From: Cladochytrium replicatum
Lineage: Eukaryota; Chytridiomycota; Chytridiomycetes; Cladochytriales; Cladochytriaceae
Direction of reading: 5' to 3'
DNA: 64,000 nt
Assembly: GCA_025526935.1 (NCBI GenBank)
Contig: JAHLKD010000009.1
Coordinates: 1-64,000 of the forward strand
Shown: one piece after another, positions 44,475-55,553 of the stretch
Layout: each line of letters starts with the position of its first letter
How positions within the stretch are numbered: position 1 is the stretch's first letter
The notes under the pieces: model-generated
What the model was told of the DNA's origin: nothing
Databases searched by the model: none
The model's input: only the letters and a program-made list of their open reading frames with translations
Made by a program: the position numbers and the translations under genes

Positions 44475-45653
44475 CTAGAAGCCGTAGTCGTTTCTACGGC
44501 CAATCTTCCCCATGCCGTAGTACTGATCAATCACATTACCGTCAGCGTCAAACTTGACGCACGCTAGGTGAGGGTTATGAACGTCGTTTCCCACAGCCCG
44601 GCAGAACATTGGCTCCTCGTCATTAATCTTCATCATAAATTGCCATGGAGTATATCCCTGGTCGAGGTTCTCTGTCTTGAATTTGTAAGGGTTCCCAGGG
44701 ACACCTCCTGAGAAGAACCCGAATCCGTTGCCTGCAAGTTGTGTTGTGCCATGAGTGCGAACCGTCAAACAAGGTCTTTGCTTTCACCAAAAATGGCTTA
44801 AAGAGAGAACAAAGTCCCACTTACCAACCCGGCGCCAGTAAATGCCGCTGTAAAGTCCCCGCCGAAATGCTGTAATGCGTTGATCGTCACCATAACCGAT
44901 ATCATCAACTCGGCGGATATTAAAATCGTCCCACTGCGGGTAAATAATCACACGGGAATAAAACTCCGGGAGTGGTTGATCTGTATCTCTGTAGGTTTTA
45001 AGCAGGTCGTAACCAGATAGGGAATGAATTTTGTAACGGTGAACAGCCAAAATCAGTCAAGGGTGTTCCACCATGCCGCAAAACTAACTTGTCGTTGGTC
45101 GGCTGAATGCTAGAGGCCAGGCACTCGGAATTAATTTACTTATTCATCATAGGAAAACACAAAATACCCACTTTTGGTCCCGTATCAACTTCAAGATGTA
45201 TTCCGCAACGCGATCGCAATCAGCATCCTCAAAACATGTTTGGTACAGCAAAGGCCCCATGAGAAAGTCCAGCTTATCGCCCAGAGGCTCATTCTCAAGC
45301 TTCACAGGCACAATATTTGAGCGCTGGAGGTTGTACGCGTAGGTGAACTCGCGCATTGCGTTCTGACTTGTCGCGTACTTCGCAGAAACACACGGCACAA
45401 ACAGGTTGGAGTTTTTTATCGCAGCGGTCATGGCATGGAAGATGTCGCCAATCATGTCGTTTTCGTCGATCCACACGCTAACACCCTTGGCAACCAGGCG
45501 GTCCCGCAGTTTGAAAACGCGGGTCTGGTTTTTCCAGCAGTACGAAAGCATCACCTTGGTTACGTTTTGGAAGGGATCAAGAAGTGGTGAGCGCGCATAA
45601 CGACCCCGAGCAGAGCGTACACTAACATCGCGGTGGTTCCCTCCTGCTGCCAT
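44475..45653 (-). CDS. TIR-domain protein with an unrecognised carboxy-terminal domain
   Basis: Three exons, 45653-45172, 44988-44825 and 44731-44475, give 300 residues. The frame is also open upstream to an earlier start at 45866; 45653 was chosen because the TIR domain starts soon after. Residues 33-160 form a TIR domain: VTKVMLSYCWKN, LRDRLVAKGVSVWIDENDM, FVPCVSAKY, then NAMREFTYAYN, in which Glu102 occupies the place of the catalytic Glu of TIR NADases. Residues 162-300 form a compact domain rich in aromatic residues and Gly (VIIYPQWDDF, GLYSGIYWRRV, GFGFFSGG, YGMGKIGRRNDYGF), which I do not recognise. No membrane segment is seen. It may be a signalling adaptor or an NAD-cleaving enzyme; the sequence alone does not decide. 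Confidence 0.75.
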
Positions 45654-46033
45654 GATGAAGATTGGGGATGATAGATTGGCGGGGTGCGGGGGTCTGGAGT
45701 TAGGTTGAGTCGAGCACAGGGCAGGCTGGTAACCAGGCAGACAACCAGCATAACGCGTCACAACATTTGACCATATTTGGGACCCAATGAAGCTCTCAAT
45801 GATGTGGCTTGTGAAGCAAGTTTGCCAGTTCAGATGTCCAAGCCATTGATGAATTGAAACCGACAAGTGACCATAAAAAAGAAGCGAAAAAGTGCTCGCT
45901 TCTAAAGCAACTTGAGCGAGAGAAGAAAGTGTTCAAAACATTGTCAGCACTAACGGTTAATTTTATTTATAATTTTGTATAACTTATTTTGGGGCAACTT
46001 CCGCAAAATCTCAACAAATACCTGGGGACAATA
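45654..46033. other. Divergent 5' region between the TIR gene and calcineurin fragment
   Basis: Likely promoter of the TIR gene. The minus frame is open here to 45866 and could encode an amino-terminal extension, but it looks non-conserved. Confidence 0.4.
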
Positions 46034-46575
46034 ATGGCTGCAACCGCTGCTCCAGAGCTGACCATCACCACGTTTGTCACCGAGGAGGGCGAATGCGTGC
46101 AGGTCTCTACTCTCGACAGAGTCATCAAAGGTACGCAAGCACGACACACCATTTCATCTCTGCAGTTCATCTTCCCCACGTTAGATGTGGCACCGCCGGC
46201 CGTCAGAGTACCTACAGACGAACTCTTCACCCTTCGTGACCCATCCGACCCGAACTCGAAAATCCCGAACCTCGAGTTCTTCAAGCACCACTTGTACCGC
46301 GAGGGACGGCTCTCTTAGGAGCAGGCGCTGTGGACTATTACCAAGGGCACGGAGATTTTGTCGCAGGAACCTACCCTTTTGGATGTCGACCCTCCCGTCA
46401 CCAGTGAGTTTGTGAGAGAGGAAGAACGGGCAACAAAAAGGAGGAGAGAATTTGTAAACGGCTCTTAAAATATGCGGGAGGCAATAGAGAGCGTTTGGGG
46501 TGTCAGTCATGTGCAGCACAGTTCCTTTGATTGATTACCATTATTTCTACAGTCTGCGGGCTCACCGGCTCGATA
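46034..46575 (+). pseudogene. Calcineurin A (catalytic subunit) amino-terminal fragment
   Basis: The plus strand encodes the amino end of the Ca2+/calmodulin-dependent phosphatase: MAATAAPEL...STLDRVIK, an intron (46131-46185, still with GT and AG ends), then DVAPPAVRVPTDELF, FFKHHLYREGRLS, a TAG stop where the family has Glu, EQALWTITKGTEILSQEPTLLDVDPPVT, and after a second intron-like gap only ICG. The next residues should be DIHG of the metal site, but the sequence turns into unrelated DNA near 46560. So the catalytic domain is missing. Retained introns point to a genomic duplication. Confidence 0.85.
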
Positions 46576-47526
46576 GAAGTGCAACAACACTATTCGGTGT
46601 CCCCTCCGATCATCAATAACACCCCCCACTCAATGGCTTGGGACTCCACCCGCGATCCCAGTATTCCCGTGCGTGAACTGAGAAATACAAAAAAGGGAGA
46701 GGTTCTCCAATTCACTTGTGAGGAAAGTACTCACTTCCACGACGCTTGCGTGGGCCGTCACAGAAGACTCGTTATCAAAAGATTTGAGAAGGAGTGTGGT
46801 GGAGTTGGGAGCAAAGAGGCAGATTCTTTATTTAAGTTGAATATTCGGAGAAGTATTGCCTTCTGGTTATTGCTTTGGAAAATGTGTGAGTCAGAAGCAA
46901 GAGCACCAATTCCGCGAAACAGCCTTGGCCATCATACGCCAACTCGTTTTGATGATCATAATTCACCATTGTTCTAATAACATTTATATTGTATATAGCA
47001 TGCAATGTAAGATTTTCTTCCCTACCGGGGTAAGCCTTGACTTGCGAATCAATCAATGGTGGTAGGGTAGCCGATTGGCAGTTGGCAATAATGACCAGCA
47101 CCCCAGGTCCGAATCCTTTTTTCTCAGGTGCCGAAGTGTATTATGCGTTCCCGCAAACCCGCCGTCCCACCTTCACTCCACCTGCGAAGCATTCCACTGT
47201 GCATTAAAGCTAAAGTATATTCCAAAATCGCAGATCACAGATCCACATCAAATCCGAGCGAGACCTTTTCGAGTGATTGATAGCTTCAGCTTCGATTGCA
47301 ACCGAAATGCACCTGGAGAGTGAGCCTCCGTTGTGAGCGATCGAAAATCGTTGATTCTAACCTGATCGCCTTCCACATGCATTCCAATTCCAAATCAGGC
47401 TGCTCTCGGCCCTCCCGTTGAAGGCTCAGAGGCTCCATCGGGCCAACTTATTTACGCTCAAGTAAATTCAACCTGGAACGTTCATCTTCAAAAGAAGCTG
47501 CTTCATCGCTGCTCACTTAACGAAAC
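46576..47526. other. Rearranged DNA with repeat copy 2, no gene
   Basis: Follows the break of the calcineurin fragment. It contains a short MAWDSTRDP coding-like piece that recalls the CVWDSTRE part of the copper monooxygenase, then dispersed repeat copy 2. The last ~400 bp should hold the promoter of the monooxygenase gene at 47527. Confidence 0.45.
46831..46932 (+). repeat. Short dispersed repeat, copy 2
   Basis: Matches 43593-43700 from aagttgaatattcggagaag to cgaaacagccttggccat, with scattered differences. Confidence 0.8.
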
Positions 47527-49713
47527 ATGCACACCTCGTACTACTACTACTCAACCCTTCTTGGAATCGCAATCATTCTCCAGAAGATTTTAGCCGCTTC
47601 GGCAGCACCGAACTGGATCCCATTTGATACGACAAAGTGGAAACGGCATTTGACACTCAAGACGCCTGCAGACAAGCCTGTTGAGCTATTTTGGACGCTT
47701 TCTCCGGATCTGGCAACAATCCAGGTCGGAATCGCCTCAAATAACTCAGCTGGGTGGCTGGCAGTTGGCTTCTCGGAAACAAATGGTGATGTGATCCGAT
47801 GAAAGCTCAAAATGTCTCTGACGCTTTTGCTCTTCAAAGGAATGAAAGGTGCCGATATCGCTCTCGGCTATGTGAACCCTTCAGTACGTGGTTTGTCATG
47901 TCGAGCTTTGTTCACGATGCCCTAACGTTTTCCTAATTGCAGGGGCAATTTGTGCTCGAGGATCGCTTCACTGAGGATTTCGTCGCTCCAATTGTCGACA
48001 CTCGACAAGATCTCACCCTCACGGGCTCCTGGCACACCAATGCCTACACTGCGTTTACCTTTTCTCGGCCAACGAAAGCTGGATGCAACAACACTCAAGA
48101 CCGTGACCTGTACGTCGAGCCAAACTCTCAGCAACACGTTCTCGTCGCCTTCGGGACTTCTATGTCGTTTGCCCAGCATGCTCCAACGGATCGCACCTCG
48201 GCGTTGGTTGACCTCAATTCGCCAACCGATGCTGCCGCTGAGCTCCTCATGAATCCTCCTGTGGGGGACCTCAATCTGATTCCGTTTAACATAATATCAC
48301 CCAACACGACGGTTCCGGCGAGGGAAACGGCATACTGCTACTCGTATTTCGAGGCACCAACTGATGCAAAGTACCACGTCATCCAAGAACTTCCCGTCAT
48401 TCATGACCCTCGTGTCCATCACCTGTAGGTTAATTGTGCATTAAGAGTTGGAACGTGCTCGCTAAAACATACATGTGTGTCCAGCGTAATCTACGTTTGT
48501 GATACGCCCCCTACACAGCTTTTCAACTCGACATCACCAAGCGTGCAGTGTGACATACCAAATCCCTGCTTGAAGTTCTTTGCGGAATGGGCACCGGTAA
48601 GTGCTAAACCTTCAAAACTTTGAAAACAGATGTAACATGCTGTTCCACTAGGGCATCAGAAATCGGACATACCCACAAGATTTTGGGAAGCCGGTGGGCC
48701 AGGGTAACTTGTCCGCAAGATATTTCATGCTTGGTGAGTCGGTTTCACTACAGAAGTGTCTAGATATTCACAACCTTGGTTTAGAGGTACACTATAATCA
48801 AGTGGATCCTACCGGATACAACGATCCTGGGGCTGGATACCAGTTGATGCTTTCAAGGAAGCTCCGGAACAATGATCTCGGCATCCTCGCGGCTGGCATG
48901 AGCCCGCAAGAAATCTCCACAATTCCAGCTCGGTAAGTCCGTTCAGCTCTGCCGCTCTGATAAGTGTCCTAATACAATCGGGATGCAGACGGATCATCTC
49001 AGTCACCTACGAGTTTCCTGAGGAATGTTCGCGGCTATTGAAGCAAAATCTGACGGTAATCGTTTGCTCTTTTGCAAAATTCAATTGTTCTCATCGTGAA
49101 CAACAGATCACTGGAGTATTTGTCCACATGCACAAACGGGGACACTCGGGTGAACTTTCTATCATACGTCAAGGAACCAATCGCAGCGAGAGCCTGGTGA
49201 AAGTGGTAAGGTGCAACACTGACATTTTTCCTACGTTTGCCCAACATTTATGAATTTCAGAACTATTTTGATTTCAATTCGCAAGGTACAACTCGGATAG
49301 AACCTCGAACGCTTGTCCCAGGTGATCGGATCTTGACCACCTGCGTCTGGGACTCCACCCGCGAGGCAAACGACACGAGGGGCGGGCTTGGATCAAACGA
49401 GGAGATGTGCTTTGGTTTCATAGAGTACTATCCACTCCAGGCTGTTTCGATGGGATGGCGCTTACCGAGGCTGTTTGATGCAAATGGCCGACCCATCAAC
49501 ACCACAGTGGGTCCCTTGGAAGGGAATGCTGCATTGTGCGTACTGGGGAACGTCAACACAAGTCAAAGACTGACCATCCCGCCATTCAATACTCCATTGC
49601 CCGAGCTCGGAACTTGCTCAACTTCAGGGAGCAGATCAACAGCTGAGTTATGGGGACGTGGGTCATTTTTGGCAGGATGTTTGGTAGCTTTTTTGGTTAC
49701 TCTTGCGTTTTGA
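47527..49713 (+). CDS. DOMON-domain copper type II ascorbate-dependent monooxygenase
   Basis: Related to dopamine beta-hydroxylase and MOXD1, which hydroxylate small substrates using copper and ascorbate in the secretory path. Nine exons, 47527-47785, 47840-47883, 47943-48424, 48485-48596, 48652-48733, 48785-48932, 48989-49055, 49107-49205 and 49261-49713, give 581 residues, all phases fitting. A signal peptide is followed by a DOMON domain (GWLAVGFSETNGMKGADIALGYVNP), then the monooxygenase core. Copper ligands are in place: His260/His261 (VHHL) and His329 (VHYN) for CuH; His405/His407 (HMH) and Met480 (EEMCFGF) for CuM. The end is a Ser/Thr/Gly stretch plus a hydrophobic tail, fitting a membrane or GPI anchor. 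The substrate is unknown. Confidence 0.9.
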
Positions 49714-49886
49714 GATCCTAGGTTATTCTACTTGCGAATTTGTATAAGTGTACGTAAGCTCTTTCCTCAGTCATATTATTCTTAATACGGTCTCATGAAA
49801 TGTGAACAAAGACTTGCAATCGATCAAAACAGTCCTGCTTGGTCATCGAAATCATCTCCAAACACACGCACACCGAGATTTCTGAG
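49714..49886. terminator. Convergent 3' ends of monooxygenase and P450 genes
   Basis: About 170 bp separate the two stop codons, so both 3' UTRs must end here or overlap. No defined signal was identified. Confidence 0.35.
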
Positions 49887-51532
49887 TTACTCGTCCAGCA
49901 CACGTCGCAGCGTAAGGTTCAGCGGCAACTTACTGATCGCCAATGTGCTTCCATATTCGATCTTCACATCGTCTCGCTTCACTCCCAAGCTGACGATGAA
50001 TCTTGCCATGATATGCGCAAGCACGACCACCATCGTGTTCATCGCTTGCTTCTTCCCAACGCACTCCGTTGCCCCGTCTCCAAACGCGAAAAACGGCAAA
50101 CTCGACGCATCGTCCGCGAGCCATCGTTCGGGGTCGAACTTGTGCGGCTCGGAAAAGTATCTCTCGGATGTATGAACGCCCGCAAAGTTCAGGAAGGCAG
50201 TGTCCCCTTTCTTGATCTTTGTTCCACGTGGCAACCCGAAAGCTTCGGGGTGAAGGAGGTCGCGGACCGCGGTACGTGGGACGAAGGGGACAATCGTGTT
50301 CAGACGCATGGTTTCTTTGATGACCGCATTGTGGAGACGAAGGCTTTGGTTATCACCAAACGAGAGCGTGTTGATGTCAACAATCTCTGAGGCGAGCCGA
50401 GCTTGAAGATCAGGGATAGAGGAAAGTTCAAGGAGCGCGAGTTGGAGTGTTCCGAAGCTCGTGTCGAGTGAACCTAGGAGCAGCCCGATTTGAGCTCCGC
50501 GAACCTCCTCGGCAGTAAAGCCGTCCGGGTCTTCGTCGTTCTCGGCTGCTGGCGCTTGGAGAAGGCGATCCAAAAGATCGAGGGAAGTGTCGAAGCGGCT
50601 CCTAGCTTCAAGCTGTGTTTCATCGGACGGCTTATTATAATTCTTCACGTCAATAGCTCGGTCGAGAATTCTAAAGATTGCGGCTTTGCGGATGTCGACA
50701 TCGGCTTTTCCGACTCCAGCCAAGCTCCAAAAAGGTCGGGGAATAGCGTATCGTGTCACAAAGAACTGCACAGTCCAGCGGATTGAACTCATGAAATCTC
50801 TCGCTTCTGGTGTCATAGTCTCATTTGGATCAGCAGGAATCAGATTGAGATCGAAAGAGAACATGGTTCGAGTGGTAAGTTCCAGAACAATTGTGAGAAG
50901 GTCGCGACTATCGACGGTTACACATGAGATTTGATCTGCTTGGACTGCGGGGAAACGATGGAGCCATTTAGACATGAGCTTTGTGCAGGCTGAATGTGCG
51001 ATGGAATGTGCCCGACGGAGGTACGAAGGGCTGAATGCCGGAGAAATTGTTTTTCGGTGCTGCATTGATCCAATACTCAGTCCAGCAATCAACGGCTTCT
51101 TTACAGCCAGTCCCGCCGTACCTTCTTCCAGATCATAGTGTTTTCGGGTAGCGTGGACATAACATATTCAGTCATATCTTTCGCCATCACGGGCACATAT
51201 TCGCTCCTCGCAAACATTCGGCCTTCGCTTCCCCCGCCCAATATCTTCCTAATCGCGACGGCATCTGTTACGACGATCCCCCTTCCAACTGCTGGGAACC
51301 AAACTCTCGCGAAGGAGCCGAATCGCCGCGCAACATAGTCGAAGAAGAGGTCAGCGCGACTGTGGACAATTGCAAAGTAGGAAACTTCGAGTACATTGCC
51401 AAGAATGGGAAGACGGGTTCGATATGGACCCGGTAAGCTATCGGGTGGCTGCTGATAGAAGAGGTGCCAGACAGCGATGAGGAGAGGTGCTACGAGGGAG
51501 AGGACGAAAAGCATATCGTTTGGTGATGACAT
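49887..51532 (-). CDS. Cytochrome P450
   Basis: Haem-thiolate monooxygenase of the endoplasmic reticulum; needs a P450 reductase. Two exons, 51532-51164 and 51098-49887, joined by a 65-nt intron (GTTATG...TAAAG), give 526 residues. The amino end MSSPNDMLFVLSLVAPLLIAV is a membrane anchor, followed by a Pro-rich hinge (PPDSLPGPYRTRLPILGN). The I-helix block is GSLDTSFGT, the K-helix ExxR is KETMR (385-388), PERW follows, and the haem loop is FFAFGDGATECVGKK with Cys469 as ligand. This looks like a full-length enzyme. The intron was preferred over a frameshift because it restores phase and normal spacing. The CYP family and substrate cannot be told here. Confidence 0.9.
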
Positions 51533-51730
51533 CCCAACGAAATTTTTTTCGGAGAGATGAAGTTTCAAGTTTCGACCCGCACGGCACACCGCACAAGCCG
51601 AAGCACACTGAATAATAATTCGTTCAGAAAGCAATGAGAAAATTAAAGGGTTTAGAGCACTTTGATCTCAAGTGACAATATCTATGTTATATTTCAACTA
51701 ATCTTTCCGATGTGAAAGCTAGTGATTGCA
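51533..51730. other. P450 upstream region, no gene
   Basis: Presumed promoter of the P450 gene; the frame is open up to 51634 but without conservation. Confidence 0.4.
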
Positions 51731-52880
51731 CACTTATAAAAACAATTGTTGTCCAAGTTCACATGATGTTTCCGACATTCCAGCCCCGTTCTTGTTTGCA
51801 TCCTTTGATCAGCTATCAACGAAAGTATAATCAGTTCACCCGTCGAATGGAGAACACACTCTTTGGGCTGCCCTATCTCAGCAAGCGTATTCGCAATTCC
51901 AAACACCACCTGCTGTATCCTATACATTGTGTTCTCATGATAATGCAGCGACACTATGTATGTCTCTAGCCAAGTCAGGTCGCACGAGAAGTGCGCCATG
52001 GAAATCACGTCCTCATGAGCAACGTCCCCGCGCGGTGCTGCAGGATCTGCTGGAGGTTGCGTTGCTGGTCCGACCTTGGAACGGTGAGTAGCTGTACCAT
52101 GGCCTTGTGTTGCTTGCGGAGGAAGATCTCGCGCTTCTGTACTTTGGCGGCGTTCCTTCCCTCCTGCTGGAACGCTCGGTCGGCTTCGGTAGCTTCCTGA
52201 AGATTCTGGGAACGATGTTAGGCATTAAAGAGGGAGGTGCGTCCTTACAAACAGTCCATCCCGGAGGCGAGGTAAGGACGGCACATACGGTGGCAAACAA
52301 GCAGAGTGTGAAAAATCAACCAATGAATGTCCCCCCAGTTCGGAGAACGCATCACCGTTGTTATGGTGGTCACCAAATAAGTGGTGTCCCATCACCGAAA
52401 ATATGAACATGAGGAGAACAAGGGGGAGCAGTATGTCAACTGCATTGCGTGTACGGGTAATAAGTGAAGTCCATTTAGAATTTCGAAATCCTCTTGCACT
52501 CACAGGATCAACCGTTCCTTTAAAAAGCTCACATCGCAATACCCTCAGGAAAGTAAGGTTGTTGGATTTGGCCATATAGAACCGCGCTATCCATTGCCCG
52601 ACTGACAAACAGTATTATGTACCTCTTCGAAACGGTTGTACGCTTCCTTCGGGTACCTCCACATAGATATTGAACACACAAGATCGACGAACGCACACGG
52701 CCAAGAAGAACAGGTCCAGGTGCGAGAACACAACGGCGACCGACGACGCTCCGCTGATCGGGTGCTATGGCGATGACATTGGCGAGGATAACCTGCATGA
52801 CAAACCATTGGAATGCACTGTACTGAGATATGAGAAACCTTGGTTCAGCAAATGTTCGGTGCTCAAGCCTCACTTAGCCC
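51731..52880 (-). pseudogene. Decayed voltage-gated cation channel gene
   Basis: Minus-strand pieces in changing frames resemble one repeat of a four-domain Ca2+/Na+ channel. A first helix-like block (FQWFVMQVILANVIAIA, near 52800) is followed by a voltage-sensor-like FLRVLR near 52540 and a fifth helix ILLPLVLLMFIFSVMGHHLFG near 52410, where channels have a ...IFAVMGMQLFG type block. Then come a charged coiled coil (QQEGRNAAKVQKREIFLRKQ, near 52150) and a helical end (FSCDLTWLETYIVSLHYHENTMYRIQQV, near 51920). Stops and shifts separate the blocks, and the pore loop is not intact. Only one domain is seen, so it is truncated and most likely non-functional. Exact channel type is unsure. Confidence 0.5.
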
Positions 52881-54246
52881 AAGATGTGCTCACGTTGCCG
52901 AAGCCTCCAATGGACCGCACAAGGGGACATTCGGCGTCGCACGCGAACCTGTGCTATTCTCACCCGCACGTTTCACTGTGATCTTGGGACGCTCTTCAGG
53001 CAGAACGGATGCGTCAAAGTCAAACAATGAAGAAGTGCCGAACAGGTGCATCTTGAAAATGTAGATATGATAAGGAAACGACATAAGGTATTTCCTTGCC
53101 AGTTGGAAAGCCTTTATCACACACTAAGCTTCGCAACATTGTGGGCTGAGCATTGATCAGAAGAAGGATCCGGCGTTGCCTTGGTTGGAAGTTCTGTTCC
53201 CTCCGACAAGCGAGAAATGCTTCCGAATGGCAAGGAAATACCAGCATAGAAGAAACATAAGGGGGGTTTCAGTGGGGGCACTTTCAAAAGGCTTGAACAG
53301 GGATCTTCATCAATTGGTAATTATTGATGGCATAGGGGAGAGCCGAATTATATACTGGGTTCAGAGTTCCGTGCGGCCAAAAGATAAAATGGTAAAATTG
53401 TAAGCGAGGGGAGTGCAGGAGATGCCTCACAAGACGAATTTTCAGTACATGGGAATATTATTATCGAACTCGGGAGCAGGTCGTTCATCCGTCTGCAATT
53501 CATTAATGCAGGTTTAATGCCTCTCCAAAGCGAAGTGACATTGCATAAGACAAGATGATCATTTCATTGGGCAGGCCGTAATCATAGATGCTGCTCCAAG
53601 TGGTGTTTTTATTTTTTCCAGAGTGCATATTTTGCACCTGACGCCGCACGGCCTTAACCCTATTGCCATTGCCCCAAGGACATGCATGCACCCCAAGTGG
53701 ATCATAGCCAAAATACCGGATCACTCACATGTTTTCGAATATGGAATATGGGGTATTTCCAACCATCAGGCCCGGAGAGTGCATTGCAAATGGCGGTCTT
53801 TATCGAAGGCGAGGAACCAACGGGTTCAAAATTGTCACAAAAATTGTGCCCAAGAACACGAACTGCGCCCCAAGCGTTATCTGTTGCTGCGGGCGGTCGT
53901 GATGGTTGATGTGACATCCGGAGAGGGAGGGCATTCATCGTCAGGAGACTGACCAGTGAGTTGCACTACACTGACCGAGGGCTTGAGGTCACTGCAGCAA
54001 TTTGCAGGAGTGTTCACGAACCTATCCAACTCCCCACGTCCGGGGTCACATGCGCCGACCAAAAAAATGAACCCAGCATTTATATCGCTGATGATAAAAT
54101 GATGCACAGGAATAAGAATGGCCAAACAAACATTCCAACTGTCAATACATTTCAAAGTGCTCAATTTTCTTCCTATTTTCTAAACAAATCCTCACGTGTG
54201 CCATATCACGTGTCCATCACCACCCGGTGACATCATCGTTGCCGTG
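52881..54246. other. Region without a supported gene
   Basis: Only short frames on both strands. It might contain more decayed exons of the channel on the minus strand, but I could not identify any block. The right end should hold the promoter of the bZIP gene; a palindromic cacgtg E-box occurs twice close to 54193-54212. Confidence 0.4.
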
Positions 54247-55351
54247 ATGGAGGACGTCTCGACACCGTCGCGTTTCTTGAAGGAATGTCTCGGCATGGAC
54301 AGCGCAGACCTGCGGCTCACCTCAGGAATTATCACACGATACAACTCGGGCGAACTGAACCCGTTCGAGCAGAGTTTTGCCAGAGTTGGCGCTCCACCAC
54401 ATATGCCGAAACCAACCGAGTCAGCTTCAACAACACACGCCCAAGACAGAGTAGTCACAACCAATAGCACGTCTCAGCCAAATTCAGGAATGAACTCCAG
54501 CACTGTGACACAAGCAAACACGTTCGCAGCCCACGAAAGAAGCTCCGATGGCCGAGATGTGTCTCGGACACGGGAACAACTCATTGTGGACGCACAGAAT
54601 CCTCAGTTCCCGCCAGACCCTCGGTCACCTTTTTTTACGAGTAATGGTACGTCCTCGGCCGTTCCATCCACTGCGGTGATCGTCCCTGAAACGATACCGT
54701 CTTCGCAAGTTGGCATAGCCGGGGTGAACGGCATTGCAGAGTCGGCTGGAAGAATCGCCCTAAACCTTACGGACAAAAAATCGCTCGATTCTGTGGTTAC
54801 CGCTCCTTCTTCGCTGCAGCAAGTTCCACAACCCACAAAATCTATCAATGGACTATCGCATAATCTAGATTCCTACGGAGCATCACAGCCGTCGACGGCC
54901 TCCTCTGCAGATGAAGCTGTGGATCAGGAAGATAGGAGGAATGGGAAGACCCCGCGAAGAACCCGAAAACGAAACAGATCCACCGTTAGCGCAGAGAAGG
55001 ACGACGACAACGAAGATCCCGAGGAGAAGCGGCGTCGATTCCTTGAGCGTAATCGTATCGCCGGTGCGTCAATCATTTTCACCTTTCTTTCCAGTAATCC
55101 TGATGATATTTACCGATTGTGAAGCATCCAAGTGTCGGCAGAAGAAAAAGATGTGGATCGCTGATCTAGAGAAGCAGGCACAGGAGTTATCGGAACGAAA
55201 CGCAAAGCTCACTGCTCTCGTTGCACACCTCAGCGAGGAGGTTCAGTTTTTGAAACGACAAATGCAGGCACATTCAAACTGCGATTGTCGCGCTTCGCTC
55301 ACGCAGAAAGATGCGGCGTCAGGTTCGAGCTCGGCAAAAATAGCTCGATAG
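54247..55351 (+). CDS. ATF/CREB-type bZIP transcription factor
   Basis: Two exons, 54247-55063 and 55125-55351, give 347 residues. The intron splits the basic region between NRIA and ASKC. The basic region EKRRRFLERNRIAASKCRQK matches fungal Atf1/Sko1 and animal ATF2, which bind CRE-like TGACGTCA sites as dimers, often under stress MAP kinases. A leucine zipper follows (LEKQAQELSERNAKLTALVA, then LSEEVQFLKRQM), ending AHSNCDC as in ATF2-like proteins. The first 250 residues are low-complexity, Ser/Thr/Pro-rich, with scattered S/T-P sites, and an acidic-basic stretch precedes the DNA-binding region. The start at 54247 is the first ATG in frame. The target genes are unknown. Confidence 0.92.
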
Positions 55352-55553
55352 CGATTGTTGGTTCGCAGTATTCCTTCAGCTTTTTTTCTATTCCCAAACA
55401 CCACCATATGACTGGGTGCTCTCAGATTCTACACCACTATCTTTATATTATGACGTCCTGCCTTTAGCTTTGGTACAATGTACAGTGAAAAATAAAATAT
55501 GACCTCTAAATCTTCATCACTACCACACGTTCAAATTATCTCCATACCGCTAA
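55352..55553. terminator. Convergent 3' ends of bZIP and CFAP54 genes
   Basis: The bZIP gene (plus) and CFAP54 (minus) end 202 bp apart. An aataaaat stretch at 55491-55498 is a candidate polyadenylation signal for the bZIP mRNA on the plus strand. Confidence 0.4.

Noticed and set aside
51099-51121. A 23-nt intron or a frameshift in the P450 gene
   Set aside because: A 65-nt intron (51099-51163) with fitting phase explains the change of frame.
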